Origin: Pseudoselenomonas ruminantium | GTDB taxonomy: Bacteria; Bacillota; Negativicutes; Selenomonadales; Selenomonadaceae | Direction of reading: 5' to 3' | DNA length: 64,000 nucleotides | Assembly: GCF_900142515.1 (NCBI RefSeq) | Contig: NZ_FRBC01000001.1 | Span: forward strand, 185,523 to 249,522 | In this document: piece by piece, positions 16,830 through 24,726 of the stretch | Layout: each line of letters begins with the position of its first letter | How positions within the stretch are numbered: position 1 is the first letter of the stretch | Notes under the pieces: model-generated | Told to the model about the DNA's origin: nothing | Databases searched by the model: none | The model's input: the letters and a program-made list of their open reading frames with translations, nothing else | Made by a program: the position numbers and the translations under genes

Positions 16830-17369
16830 ATGTTTGGATTTAACCTGAACGGCAAGAATAACGGCCGTAAGGAAATGAGCACCGGAGTGCAGTTGTTGGC
16901 ATCGATGCTGGTGTGTTATCCGGAACTCTATGCAGTCACCTATGAACCCAAAGAAACGGAAATCACGTTGGACTTTGTGGTGGAGGCAAAGGTGAAACGG
17001 GATGAGATGGAAGTTTTTGCTGATTTAGTGGATAAGAGTGTGCAGACGTATCATGAACTTCATGGTGGTGATCCTGTATGGCTGGCAATCGATGCAGATG
17101 TGAACGGCAAGATCATGACCGTTCATGTGCGGCGCCAGTTAGGGACCATGCTGCGGGGCGAATTGGATTTGTTGACGGAATTGTTCCATGATAAGTTCGG
17201 CAATGCCCTGCAGATCGATGCACATACGTTGGATGCATTGGAGCCGGAGTTTTCCACGATGCAGAGCAATCTTCTGGATCAGATGTTTGAAATGGCTCAG
17301 ACCAGCCGGATCAAGGAGCGCATGATTGGCATGCGGGATAAAGATAAGGTTGTAGTCTACAACCGCTGA
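16830..17369 (+). CDS. Conserved-context protein of unknown function
   Basis: A 179-residue soluble protein I do not recognise. No signal peptide, membrane helix or known catalytic motif is seen. The predicted composition is mixed alpha/beta: beta-rich segments such as AVTYEP and EITLDFVVEAK, then MTVHVRRQLGTMLRGELDLLTELFHDKFG, and a helical C-terminus with FEMAQTSRIKERMIGMRDK. It has a good RBS (GGGAGGATGC) and ends 12 bp before ymdB, so it is very likely co-transcribed with it. Lying between two genes of RNA turnover and signalling, it may act in the same process, but that is only guilt by association. Confidence 0.7.
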   Translation: MFGFNLNGKNNGRKEMSTGVQLLASMLVCYPELYAVTYEPKETEITLDFVVEAKVKRDEMEVFADLVDKSVQTYHELHGGDPVWLAIDADVNGKIMTVHVRRQLGTMLRGELDLLTELFHDKFGNALQIDAHTLDALEPEFSTMQSNLLDQMFEMAQTSRIKERMIGMRDKDKVVVYNR

Positions 17370-17381
17370 AAGGAGTAAGTT

Positions 17382-18161
17382 ATGCGTGTAATGCTGGTTG
17401 GTGATGTGGTGGGCAAGCCGGGACGCAAGGCGTTCCAAAAATATACCCCACAGCTCAAAGCCGAAAAAAATATTGATGTGGTGATCGTCAACGGAGAAAA
17501 CTCTGCTGGTGGCAAGGGCTATACCCGCAAGTCGCTGGATGGCCTTTATCATGGTGGCGCCGATATCATCACTTCCGGAAACCATGTCTGGGATAAGAAG
17601 GATGTGCTGGAATTCATCGATCAGGAACCCTTCCTGATCCGGCCGGCTAATTATCCGGAAGGTGCGCCGGGCAAAGGTTATTGTGTCTATCCCTTCAAGG
17701 CGAAGAATATCGGCGTGGTCAATCTCTCTGGCCGGGCCTTTATGCCGGACATGGACTGCCCGTTCCAGAAAATCGAAGAGATCCTGCGGGAGCTTCAGCG
17801 GGAATGTGATATCATTTTCCTGGATTTCCATGCGGAAACCACGTCGGAGAAGATGGCCATGGGCTGGTATCTGGATGGAAGAGTCAATGCGGTGGTGGGT
17901 ACCCATACCCATATCCAGACCGCGGATGACCGCATCCTGCCGGAAGGGACGGCCTACATCACGGATTTGGGGATGGTCGGCCCCTGGAATTCCATCTTAG
18001 GTGTGAAGACGGAGATCATCCTCCAGAAGTTCACCACCTGCCTGCCCTGCCGGTTTGATCTGGAAGAGAGCGGGCCTATGGTGTATTCGGCACTGATCGT
18101 GGACATTGATGATGCCACAAACAAGACAACTGGTGTCGAACGGATCTTAATCAAAGAATAA
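17382..18161 (+). CDS. ymdB: YmdB-type metallophosphoesterase (TIGR00282)
   Basis: A 259-residue calcineurin-like phosphoesterase, full length. Metal-binding motifs are GDVVGKPGR (Asp8), NGENSAGG, SGNHVWD, DFHAETTSEK and GTHTHIQTAD. Bacillus YmdB hydrolyses 2',3'-cyclic nucleotides and affects the choice between biofilm and motility, with its gene directly after rny. Here one extra gene lies between. The RBS is AAAGGAG. The protein is cytosolic. No motif is missing. Confidence 0.92.
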   Translation: MRVMLVGDVVGKPGRKAFQKYTPQLKAEKNIDVVIVNGENSAGGKGYTRKSLDGLYHGGADIITSGNHVWDKKDVLEFIDQEPFLIRPANYPEGAPGKGYCVYPFKAKNIGVVNLSGRAFMPDMDCPFQKIEEILRELQRECDIIFLDFHAETTSEKMAMGWYLDGRVNAVVGTHTHIQTADDRILPEGTAYITDLGMVGPWNSILGVKTEIILQKFTTCLPCRFDLEESGPMVYSALIVDIDDATNKTTGVERILIKE

Positions 18162-18315
18162 CAAGCAGATGGCTGAAAGATTTTCAGAAGAATTTTTCCT
18201 GAGGCAGGATTTTTTCTGCCCATGCAGAATAATAAGTTAGTATCAGTTAGATATGTCATAGGAAAAATCTAGAACATTGTTGCAGTTTTGTTGAAAGAGA
18301 GGACGTGTGCTAATC

Positions 18316-18576
18316 ATGGAAATCTTGAAGGTATCTGCGAAATCTAACCCGAATTCAGTGGCAGGAGCGCTGGCTGGTGTGCTGCGTGAGCATTCCAGTG
18401 CGGAGATGCAGGCTATTGGTGCCGGTGCCCTTAATCAGGCAGTCAAGGCAGTAGCCATCGCCCGCGGGTTTGTGGCGCCGCATGGTATTGATCTGATCTG
18501 CATTCCTGCTTTTACCGATATCAATATTGAAGGTGAAGAGCGCACTGCTATCAAACTCATCGTTGAACCGCGCTGA
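18316..18576 (+). CDS. spoVS: Stage V sporulation protein S (SpoVS/Alba-like)
   Basis: An 86-residue protein nearly identical in pattern to Bacillus SpoVS: MEILKVSAKS at the start, GAGALNQAVKAVAIARGF in the middle and EERTAIKLIVEP at the end. SpoVS has an Alba-like fold and is proposed to bind nucleic acid; in Bacillus it influences late sporulation and septation. The ATG at 18316 is preferred over an upstream in-frame GTG because the protein then aligns exactly with the family start, although the AGAGAGGA RBS is about 12 bases away. It is retained here in a segment with no other sporulation genes. Confidence 0.93.
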   Translation: MEILKVSAKSNPNSVAGALAGVLREHSSAEMQAIGAGALNQAVKAVAIARGFVAPHGIDLICIPAFTDINIEGEERTAIKLIVEPR

Positions 18577-18607
18577 GATGTGCTGATTCGGCATAGGAGT
18601 GACAATA

Positions 18608-19441
18608 ATGGCAAGTGATTTGCACATGCACACAACCTTCTCTGATGGGAAACTCACTCCGGAGGAGCTTGTGGCAGCGGCAAAAGCTGCCGGTCTCAGA
18701 TATATGGCTATAACCGACCATGATACAGTGGATGGTGTCAGCCATCTTTATGAGAGCGGGATTTTCCCTGCCAAGGGAATCAAGATAATTCCTGGGATTG
18801 AGTTCAGCGCTCATCATCCGATGCGCGAGATCCATATTCTGGGTTTCAATGTGGATATTTATTATCCTGACCTGATTGACAAATTGAACGATGTGACGGA
18901 AGCACGTTGGACTCGTTTCAGTGATATGGTGGCTAAACTGCAGGATTTGGGATACCCCATTTCCGAAGGAGAGGTATTGACGCTGGCTGGCGCCAGCCGC
19001 TCCATCAGCCGTTCCCATATCGCGCGGGTCCTGGTGAAGAAAGGCTGTTTTACTTCGGTGCGTGAATGCTTCAGTGCAGTCCTGCAGAAGGGAAAGCCTG
19101 CTTATGTGCCCCACTACCATTTGGAAGTGGAAGAAATCATTGGCCTCATTAAAGGCGCTGGTGGTACGCCGGTACTGGCTCATCCCAAATTGATCGGTGA
19201 TGATGAGCTGGTGCGAGACCTTTGTCAGCGGGGAATTGAGGGGTTGGAGGTTTTCTATCCCCAGCATGATGCTGAGGATACGGCGCGTTATTACATGATG
19301 GCGCAGGAGTTTGGCCTGCTGCCATCGGGAGGTTCGGATTTTCATGGTTATCCCACCAGATATCCTTCTGAAGTGGGGGTTTTTACCATTGAGGATAAAT
19401 GGGCAGAGCCATTTTATCGTCCCTCGGAAAAATTCAGTTGA
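18608..19441 (+). CDS. PHP-domain phosphoesterase (TrpH/YciV-like)
   Basis: A 277-residue protein of the polymerase and histidinol phosphatase family. The motif DLHMHTTFSDG opens the protein, followed by ITDHDTVDG, IPGIEFSAHH, LAHPKLIGDD and GSDFHGY, all expected metal ligands. This arrangement fits the TrpH/YciV branch, which hydrolyses 3',5'-nucleoside bisphosphates and trims short RNA 5' ends. The ATG at 18608 is chosen because AGGAG lies 9 bases upstream; an in-frame GTG at 18599 overlaps that RBS. It starts 31 bp after spoVS, and the next gene begins 30 bp downstream, consistent with an operon. Confidence 0.88.
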   Translation: MASDLHMHTTFSDGKLTPEELVAAAKAAGLRYMAITDHDTVDGVSHLYESGIFPAKGIKIIPGIEFSAHHPMREIHILGFNVDIYYPDLIDKLNDVTEARWTRFSDMVAKLQDLGYPISEGEVLTLAGASRSISRSHIARVLVKKGCFTSVRECFSAVLQKGKPAYVPHYHLEVEEIIGLIKGAGGTPVLAHPKLIGDDELVRDLCQRGIEGLEVFYPQHDAEDTARYYMMAQEFGLLPSGGSDFHGYPTRYPSEVGVFTIEDKWAEPFYRPSEKFS

Positions 19442-19471
19442 AGTTTGATTCGTTGGTCAGGAGAGTAGTAT

Positions 19472-20305
19472 ATGGATGTGATTGCTTTAGTCGGGCCAAG
19501 TGGCACCGGTAAAAGTCACCACGCGCTGATTGTGGCGCATAAGCACAATGCAGACGCCATTATCGATGATGGAATCCTGATTAAGGACGGCAAGATAGTG
19601 GGAGGGCATTCTGCCAAAAAGGAGCAGAGCAAGATCATGGCGGTACGGCGAGCAATCTTTGTATTGCCAGGTCATGCAGAAGAGGTGCAGGCGGCCATCA
19701 AGGAGGCCAAACCACACCGGATCCTGATTTTGGGAACCTCGGAAAATATGGTGTTCAAGATTGCTAAGGCGCTGCATCTGCCGCAGATTGCCAAAATCAT
19801 CAATATTGAAGATGTGGCGACCAAACAGGAAATGGCGGCCGCCCAATATCATCGTCTGAAAGAAGGCAAGCATATCATTCCGGTTCCCACAATCGAGTTG
19901 AAACCGCATTTCTCTGGGTATCTGGTAGATCCATTGCAGACACTGTTCAAGCGGTCATCGACCAAGCGCCGTCGTCTGGGTGAGAAATCCATAGTGCGGC
20001 CAGTGTTCAGTTATTATGGTAAGCTCAGCATAGATGATTCGGCGGTCAAGTCAATCGTGCAGGTGGTGCTGAAGAAGGTTGAAGCCATCACCAAGGTGGA
20101 TGGACTGCAGGTCAAACATTTGCTGCAGGGAGATGAGGACCTGGGACTGAAGATCGTCTGTGGGGTGGTGCTTACTTATGGCAATCATATCCCTACGTTG
20201 CTGGCACAGGCACAGAAGGATGTGCGGGATGCGGTCGAGTATATGACGGGTATGGTTGTGCATGAAGTCAATATCCAGGTAAAAACATTATATGTGAAAG
20301 CATAG
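19472..20305 (+). CDS. P-loop ATPase fused to an Asp23/Gls24-like domain
   Basis: A 277-residue two-domain protein. The N-terminus has a Walker A motif, GPSGTGKSHHA (residues 8-18), followed by an NTPase-like alpha/beta domain with LILGTSENMVFKIAKAL. From about residue 178 an Asp23/Gls24-type domain follows, with YGKLSIDDSAVKSIVQVVLKKVEAI, a beta-rich core, VVLTYGNHIPTLLAQAQKDVRDAVEYMTG and VHEVNIQVKTLYV. Asp23/Gls24 proteins are linked to envelope stress and membrane-associated assemblies in Firmicutes; here the domain is joined to a nucleotide-binding module. The start follows CAGGAGAG. It is the last gene of the run from spoVS onward. The function of the fusion is unknown. Confidence 0.8.
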   Translation: MDVIALVGPSGTGKSHHALIVAHKHNADAIIDDGILIKDGKIVGGHSAKKEQSKIMAVRRAIFVLPGHAEEVQAAIKEAKPHRILILGTSENMVFKIAKALHLPQIAKIINIEDVATKQEMAAAQYHRLKEGKHIIPVPTIELKPHFSGYLVDPLQTLFKRSSTKRRRLGEKSIVRPVFSYYGKLSIDDSAVKSIVQVVLKKVEAITKVDGLQVKHLLQGDEDLGLKIVCGVVLTYGNHIPTLLAQAQKDVRDAVEYMTGMVVHEVNIQVKTLYVKA

Positions 20306-20327
20306 AGTTGCATCGTGGTGATAAGAC

Positions 20328-20411
20328 GCCCGGTGTCCGGCAATTACTTTCCTTCGCTTTGACAAAAAGCGCCAAACGCTGCGGAAAGCAATCGCCGGAT
20401 ACCGGGCTTTT
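20328..20411. terminator. Long bidirectional hairpin between convergent genes
   Basis: GCCCGGTGTCCGGC pairs with GCCGGATACCGGGC, and inner blocks (CTTTCC with GGAAAG, GCTTT with AAACGC) continue the fold; TTTT follows on the plus strand. Its outer stem resembles that of the hairpin at 14633-14717. Confidence 0.75.
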
Positions 20412-20424
20412 GCATACTATAGTT

Positions 20425-21648
20425 TTACCGCAAGGAGTTTATGGTCACCAGCAGCAGGGTCAGAGCCTGTCCTGCCAGTGCGCCCCAGGCGGGGAGAAAG
20501 GGGATGCCGAAGGGATAGAGAGCGCCCGCGGAAAGGGGCAGCATCACGGCGAAGGCGATGAGGGCAATCATCTTGTTCAGTTTGATGCGGTTCAGGGTGG
20601 ATCTGCCAATTTCCTGCAGGACAGCAAAGTCCCAGAGCAGGCCGCTCTGCAGGAAGATGGCCTGCGGATTTTCCTGCGTGGCTGGCGGCAGGCCAGTTTC
20701 TTTGTCCAGCGGATGTCTGGCGGGGGCAAGCTCGATGACGGCATCCACTGCCTGACAAAGTTCATCGGGAATCTTACCGCGTTCCACGATGGCTACACCT
20801 GTGCCCCGGGCTTTCAGGAGCTGGATTTCCCGCAGCTTCCCCTCTAATGTCAGTTGACCATGGACAGAGTCAAGGCCGGCCTGTTTGCCGATGGTTTCTA
20901 CCGTGCGCTTGTTTTCCCGTGTGAGCATCACAACGTGAAGATGCTGGCGTTGGAGCTTGCGGATAGCGGTCAGGGTATCCTGGTCGAGTGCATCGTCGAT
21001 GGCGATGATGCCCCGGCAGTACTTGCCATTGGCGACAAAGACGGTGCTATGGCCTCTCTGGGCCAGCTGATCATTTTTGGTGATCAGGTCAGCGCTGATA
21101 TCAATCCCTTCTTTTTTCAGCCAGAATATACTGCCCACGCGCAGGGAATTGCGCCCGACAATGGCTTCCACGCCGCAGCCGGGAACTTCTGTGAAGGTGC
21201 TGGCTTCCAGGAGTTGCAGTCCGCGCTGGCTGGCGGTTTCGTAAATGGCCTGGCCCAGGGGATGTGTGGCATCTTTTTCGGCAGAGGCGGCCAGGGAAAG
21301 CAGGACATTCTGGCTGACTCCTGCCGGATAGAGACTGGCTACATAGGGATGTCCTTCCGTTATGATCCCATGACGTCCCAGGATCAGAGTATCGATATTC
21401 CCGATGTCCTCCAGCTGACTGCTGTCGTTTAGTTTGATGTCGCTTTTTTGTGCCTGCCGTGCTCCTTTGGCAAAAGGCAGGATCTTTCCCAATATATAGG
21501 GAAAAGGCAGTGCGGCAATAAGAGTGGCGGCAGCGGCATTGAATACTGTGAACATAGCAAGGCCTTGGCTGTACCAATAGAAACCGATGCCTGCAGACAG
21601 GATAAGGGCGGATAAGAATAAATAAAAATTTGCTATATTTTTTTTCAT
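20425..21648 (-). CDS. P1B-type ATPase-like pseudoenzyme
   Basis: A 407-residue protein that aligns with the C-terminal two thirds of heavy-metal P-type ATPases (CopA/ZntA type) but has lost the chemistry. The phosphorylation motif DKTGTLTEG is GRHGIITEG (residues 91-99), TGDN is TREN (243-246), GDGINDAPAL is ERGKIPDELC (289-298), and the metal-binding CPC is PFP (48-50). The actuator domain and the first helices are absent. In contrast, the nucleotide-binding domain keeps THPLGQAI (HP at 129-130) and VPGCGVEA (157-159). Two helix pairs, one at each end, anchor the soluble part. The frame is uninterrupted and the domain order intact, so it looks maintained, not decaying. A regulatory or nucleotide-sensing role is possible; transport is not expected. 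Confidence 0.8.
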   Translation of the reverse strand: MKKNIANFYLFLSALILSAGIGFYWYSQGLAMFTVFNAAAATLIAALPFPYILGKILPFAKGARQAQKSDIKLNDSSQLEDIGNIDTLILGRHGIITEGHPYVASLYPAGVSQNVLLSLAASAEKDATHPLGQAIYETASQRGLQLLEASTFTEVPGCGVEAIVGRNSLRVGSIFWLKKEGIDISADLITKNDQLAQRGHSTVFVANGKYCRGIIAIDDALDQDTLTAIRKLQRQHLHVVMLTRENKRTVETIGKQAGLDSVHGQLTLEGKLREIQLLKARGTGVAIVERGKIPDELCQAVDAVIELAPARHPLDKETGLPPATQENPQAIFLQSGLLWDFAVLQEIGRSTLNRIKLNKMIALIAFAVMLPLSAGALYPFGIPFLPAWGALAGQALTLLLVTINSLR

Positions 21649-21826
21649 GATAATCCCTCACTTCTCTATCAATATTCGGCATGAAGTGGAGGATTCCCTT
21701 TTGCAGGGAATTAGACTGTGGAAAAATTTTATGGATTAAAGCAGGCTTTTTTTCGTGTTTTCGCGAATATAATGAGGAGTAGAAGCGGTTGCTGATGTAT
21801 GGAAAAGTCAAGGGGGGAGAACATGT

Positions 21827-23029
21827 ATGTATTATTGTCTGATTGATTTATTGGCTTTGCTGGTATTGCTGATAACCAATCATGATGTGTTCTTTACCCG
21901 GCGTGAGATGGAGAATGATAGAGCGCAGCGGCATTATCGTTATTTTTTGTATGCGGTTATTCTTTATTACGTTACAGATTTGCTTTGGGGCTGGCTGTAT
22001 GAGATTTCCAATCTGGATTGGATCTATCTGGATACGGAAGTGTATTTTATTGTCATGGCGGCTGGCGTTCTGCTTTGGCTGTATTATGTTGTGATCTATT
22101 TGGGAATCAAAGGGGTGTTCCGGCATTTCCTGACCTATACAGCCTTGATATTGCTTTCTACCGTGATCATTGGCACACTGCTGAATCGCTGGTGGCCTGT
22201 GATGTTCTATTTTGATGCGGCAGGTGTTTATCATGCGGGGATCGCACGCAATCTGATCTTTGTCTATCAGGTCGTCATGCTGCTGATGCTTTCCATGTAT
22301 ACGCTGGTTTTTGCCAACAAGGATACGGAGATAGAGCGCAAGCGGCATCTGGCCATCGGTTTGTCGGGGTTGATCATGATGCTGTTCATTGCGATACAGG
22401 TATCGCTTCCGCATTATCCGCTTTATGCCATCAGTTATATGCTGGGTTGTTGCTTGCTGCGGACCTTCGTCATCGAAAATGAACGGGAGGAGTATCGCAA
22501 AGATTTGGAAATCGCTCTGGAACGAGAAAAGGAGCAGTTCCTGGAGCTGAAGACAGCCTGGAAACTTGCTTATACAGATCCGCTTACCGGCGTCAAGAGC
22601 AAGCTGGCATATGCGGAGCAGATGGAACTTATTGATAAAAGGATAGAGCGCGGAGACATGAAAGAATTGGCCGTGGCTGTATTTGATGTCAACAATCTGA
22701 AATGGGTAAACGATAATCTGGGACATGATGTTGGCGATGAATTCATCAAACAGTCCTGTCATTTGATCTGCAGTATTTTCAAGAAAAGTCCGGTATATCG
22801 TGTGGGGGGGGACGAGTTTGTAGCCATCCTGGAACGGGAGGACTATATGGACCGGGATTTGCTGCTGCAGGAATTCAATCAGGAAATTGAACGGAACCGG
22901 CAGAATGATGGCCTGGTTATCGCAGCGGGCTTGACGGAGTATATTCCCAATCAGGACAACAGCTTCAAACGGATCTTTGAACGGGCGGATTCCCGGATGT
23001 ATGAGCGGAAGCACGAATTGAAATCCTGA
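21827..23029 (+). CDS. Membrane-bound diguanylate cyclase (GGDEF)
   Basis: A 400-residue protein. The first ~215 residues carry six or seven hydrophobic segments forming a membrane sensor region of no recognised family. A short coiled coil (ENEREEYRKDLEIALEREKEQ) links it to a GGDEF domain with DPLTGVKSKLAY, FDVNNLKWVNDNLGHDVGD and RVGGDEFVAI. The active-site GGDEF is intact, so synthesis of cyclic-di-GMP from two GTP is expected. No RxxD inhibitory site is seen five residues before the motif. The ATG at 21827 lies 7 bases after GGGGGGAG; another ATG 4 bases earlier is out of frame. A TATAAT at 21768-21773 may be its -10 box. The output could be surface adhesion or motility, both encoded nearby. 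Confidence 0.9.
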   Translation: MYYCLIDLLALLVLLITNHDVFFTRREMENDRAQRHYRYFLYAVILYYVTDLLWGWLYEISNLDWIYLDTEVYFIVMAAGVLLWLYYVVIYLGIKGVFRHFLTYTALILLSTVIIGTLLNRWWPVMFYFDAAGVYHAGIARNLIFVYQVVMLLMLSMYTLVFANKDTEIERKRHLAIGLSGLIMMLFIAIQVSLPHYPLYAISYMLGCCLLRTFVIENEREEYRKDLEIALEREKEQFLELKTAWKLAYTDPLTGVKSKLAYAEQMELIDKRIERGDMKELAVAVFDVNNLKWVNDNLGHDVGDEFIKQSCHLICSIFKKSPVYRVGGDEFVAILEREDYMDRDLLLQEFNQEIERNRQNDGLVIAAGLTEYIPNQDNSFKRIFERADSRMYERKHELKS

Positions 23030-23079
23030 TATTGTGGGTGTTTCGTGATGCATGATCATATAAGGTCTTTGGTTATTTT

Positions 23080-23109
23080 TGACCGGTCAGATTTTGCTTT
23101 GACCGGTCA
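23080..23109. promoter_or_regulatory. Two identical 10-bp palindromes before ftsE
   Basis: TGACCGGTCA occurs at 23080-23089 and again at 23100-23109, start to start 20 bp, so both sites would face the same side of the helix. The second lies in the spacer of a possible promoter (TTGCTT at 23094, TAAAAT at 23118, 18 bp apart). Because each copy is self-complementary the two can also pair as one RNA stem followed by TTTT, so a terminator for the upstream gene is an alternative. Confidence 0.6.
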
Positions 23110-23158
23110 TTTTATGGTAAAATAAAGGTTAGTTTATTTTACAGGAGGAAAATTCCTA

Positions 23159-23845
23159 ATGATACAGATGCGGGAGGTCAGCAAGACCTATGATACGGGC
23201 GTGGTGGCCCTGAACCACGTCAGTGTGGATATCAAGAAGGGCGAATTTGTCTTCGTGGTGGGGCCAAGTGGCGCGGGCAAGTCCACCTTCATCAAGATGC
23301 TGTTTCGGGAAGAGCTGCCGACCGAAGGAAAATTATTAGTGAACGGTCATGATGTGGTGGCTATGGGGCGTTCTGAAGTTCCTTATCTGCGCCGTGAGCT
23401 GGGTGTGATCTTTCAGGATTATCGCTTGCTCCCCGATAAGACAGTATTTGAGAATGTGGCCTTTGCCATGCAGGTCATTGAGGCACCGCGCCGTACCATG
23501 CAGCGCAGTGTTAATTCTGTGCTGGATGTGGTAGGGCTGCGTGATAAGTATCGCAGTTTTCCGTCGCAGCTTTCGGGCGGCGAGCAGCAGCGTGTGGCCA
23601 TCGCCCGGGCTATCGTCAACAATCCTTCCATTGTGATCGCAGACGAACCGACGGGAAATCTTGACCCGGAAACCAGCTGGGATATCATGGACATTTTCCG
23701 GCGCATCAACAAGGCGGGGACGACTATCGTCATGGCTACTCATGACCGCAATATCGTGGACACCATGAAGAAGCGGGTTATTGCCATTGAAGATGGCCGC
23801 ATTGTGCGTGACCAGCAGCGGGGAGGTTATGGTTATGAAGGTTAG
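23159..23845 (+). CDS. ftsE: Cell division ATP-binding protein FtsE
   Basis: A 228-residue ABC ATPase. Walker A is GPSGAGKST, the Q-loop region reads [10 protein letters not shown], the signature is [14 protein letters not shown], Walker B is [13 protein letters not shown] and the H-loop is MATHD. The Q-loop context [14 protein letters not shown] is typical for FtsE. With FtsX it forms a septal ABC complex that does not transport but uses ATP to drive peptidoglycan hydrolases in the envelope. The ATG follows AGGAGGA. It overlaps ftsX by 11 bp, so translation is coupled. Confidence 0.95.
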   Translation: MIQMREVSKTYDTGVVALNHVSVDIKKGEFVFVVGPSGAGKSTFIKMLFREELPTEGKLLVNGHDVVAMGRSEVPYLRRELGVIFQDYRLLPDKTVFENVAFAMQVIEAPRRTMQRSVNSVLDVVGLRDKYRSFPSQLSGGEQQRVAIARAIVNNPSIVIADEPTGNLDPETSWDIMDIFRRINKAGTTIVMATHDRNIVDTMKKRVIAIEDGRIVRDQQRGGYGYEG

Positions 23846-24722
23846 GACTGGCGAATATTTTATACAGGAAGTCTTTCGCTCCTTGCGCCGCAACAATTGG
23901 ATGTCCTTTGCGTCCATCGGCACGGTGGCCGTGTCCCTGTTTGTATTGGGGGTATTCCTGATTCTCGTGCTTAACATGAATCGTATGGCCTCCACCCTGG
24001 AATCTCAGGTACAGATCAGCGTCTATCTGCAGGATGATCTGAAGAAGTCGGAACGCGTTGACCTGCAAAGCGATATTGAGAAGATGCAGGGCATTGATAC
24101 GGTGAAATATGTGGATAAAGATGAAGCCAAGGAACGCCTCTCTGAGCGTCTGGGCGACCAGAAGTATCTGCTGGATGCACTGGGAGACAAGAATCCACTG
24201 CCTGATGCGTTTGAGGTCACCGTCAAGACGCCGGAAATGGTGGAAACCGCCGCTAAGGCCATCGAGCGTATGGATGGCGTGGAGTCGGCAAAGTATGGGC
24301 AGGATGTGGTGGAACATCTCTTTGATATCACCCGGCTCATGCGCATCTTTGGTCTGGTGCTGATGCTGTTATTGGCGGGGGCGACCATCTTCATCATTTC
24401 CAATACCATCCGGCTGACGGTTTTTGCGCGGCGCAAGGAAATCGCCATCATGAAATATGTGGGGGCAACCGATTGGTTCATCCGCTGGCCGTTCCTGATG
24501 GAAGGCATCGTGCTGGGCTGCATTGGCGGTATTTTGTCGGCTATCGCCCTGCGCAGCTTCTATGCGGCCATGGCGGCGAAAATATACAGTACCCTGGCTT
24601 TTTTCCCGCTGATGCCCCAGTATCCTTTCATGAATTATGTGACCGTGGCGATTGTCCTTTCCGGCATGGTGATCGGTGCAATCGGCTCGGCTTTCTCGCT
24701 GAAGCGTTTCCTTGAGGTTTAA
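23835..24722 (+). CDS. ftsX: Cell division permease-like protein FtsX
   Basis: A 295-residue four-helix membrane protein. A short cytoplasmic N-terminus ([19 protein letters not shown]) leads to the first helix; an extracytoplasmic domain (residues about 45-150) follows, with the typical ISVYLQDD and YVDKDEAKE motifs. The last three helices are at the C-terminus, with ARRKEIAIMKYVGATDWFI in the coupling loop. FtsX passes ATP-driven movement from FtsE to an external hydrolase activator, here probably the next gene. The ATG at 23835 is preferred over 23829 because GGGAGG is then 8 bases away. Confidence 0.94.
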   Translation: MKVRTGEYFIQEVFRSLRRNNWMSFASIGTVAVSLFVLGVFLILVLNMNRMASTLESQVQISVYLQDDLKKSERVDLQSDIEKMQGIDTVKYVDKDEAKERLSERLGDQKYLLDALGDKNPLPDAFEVTVKTPEMVETAAKAIERMDGVESAKYGQDVVEHLFDITRLMRIFGLVLMLLLAGATIFIISNTIRLTVFARRKEIAIMKYVGATDWFIRWPFLMEGIVLGCIGGILSAIALRSFYAAMAAKIYSTLAFFPLMPQYPFMNYVTVAIVLSGMVIGAIGSAFSLKRFLEV

Positions 24723-24726
24723 GGTT

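Noticed and set aside
20308..20847. A 179-codon frame opposite the P1B-ATPase-like gene
   Set aside because: It overlaps a clear protein-coding gene on the other strand and the long terminator hairpin, and has no domain.
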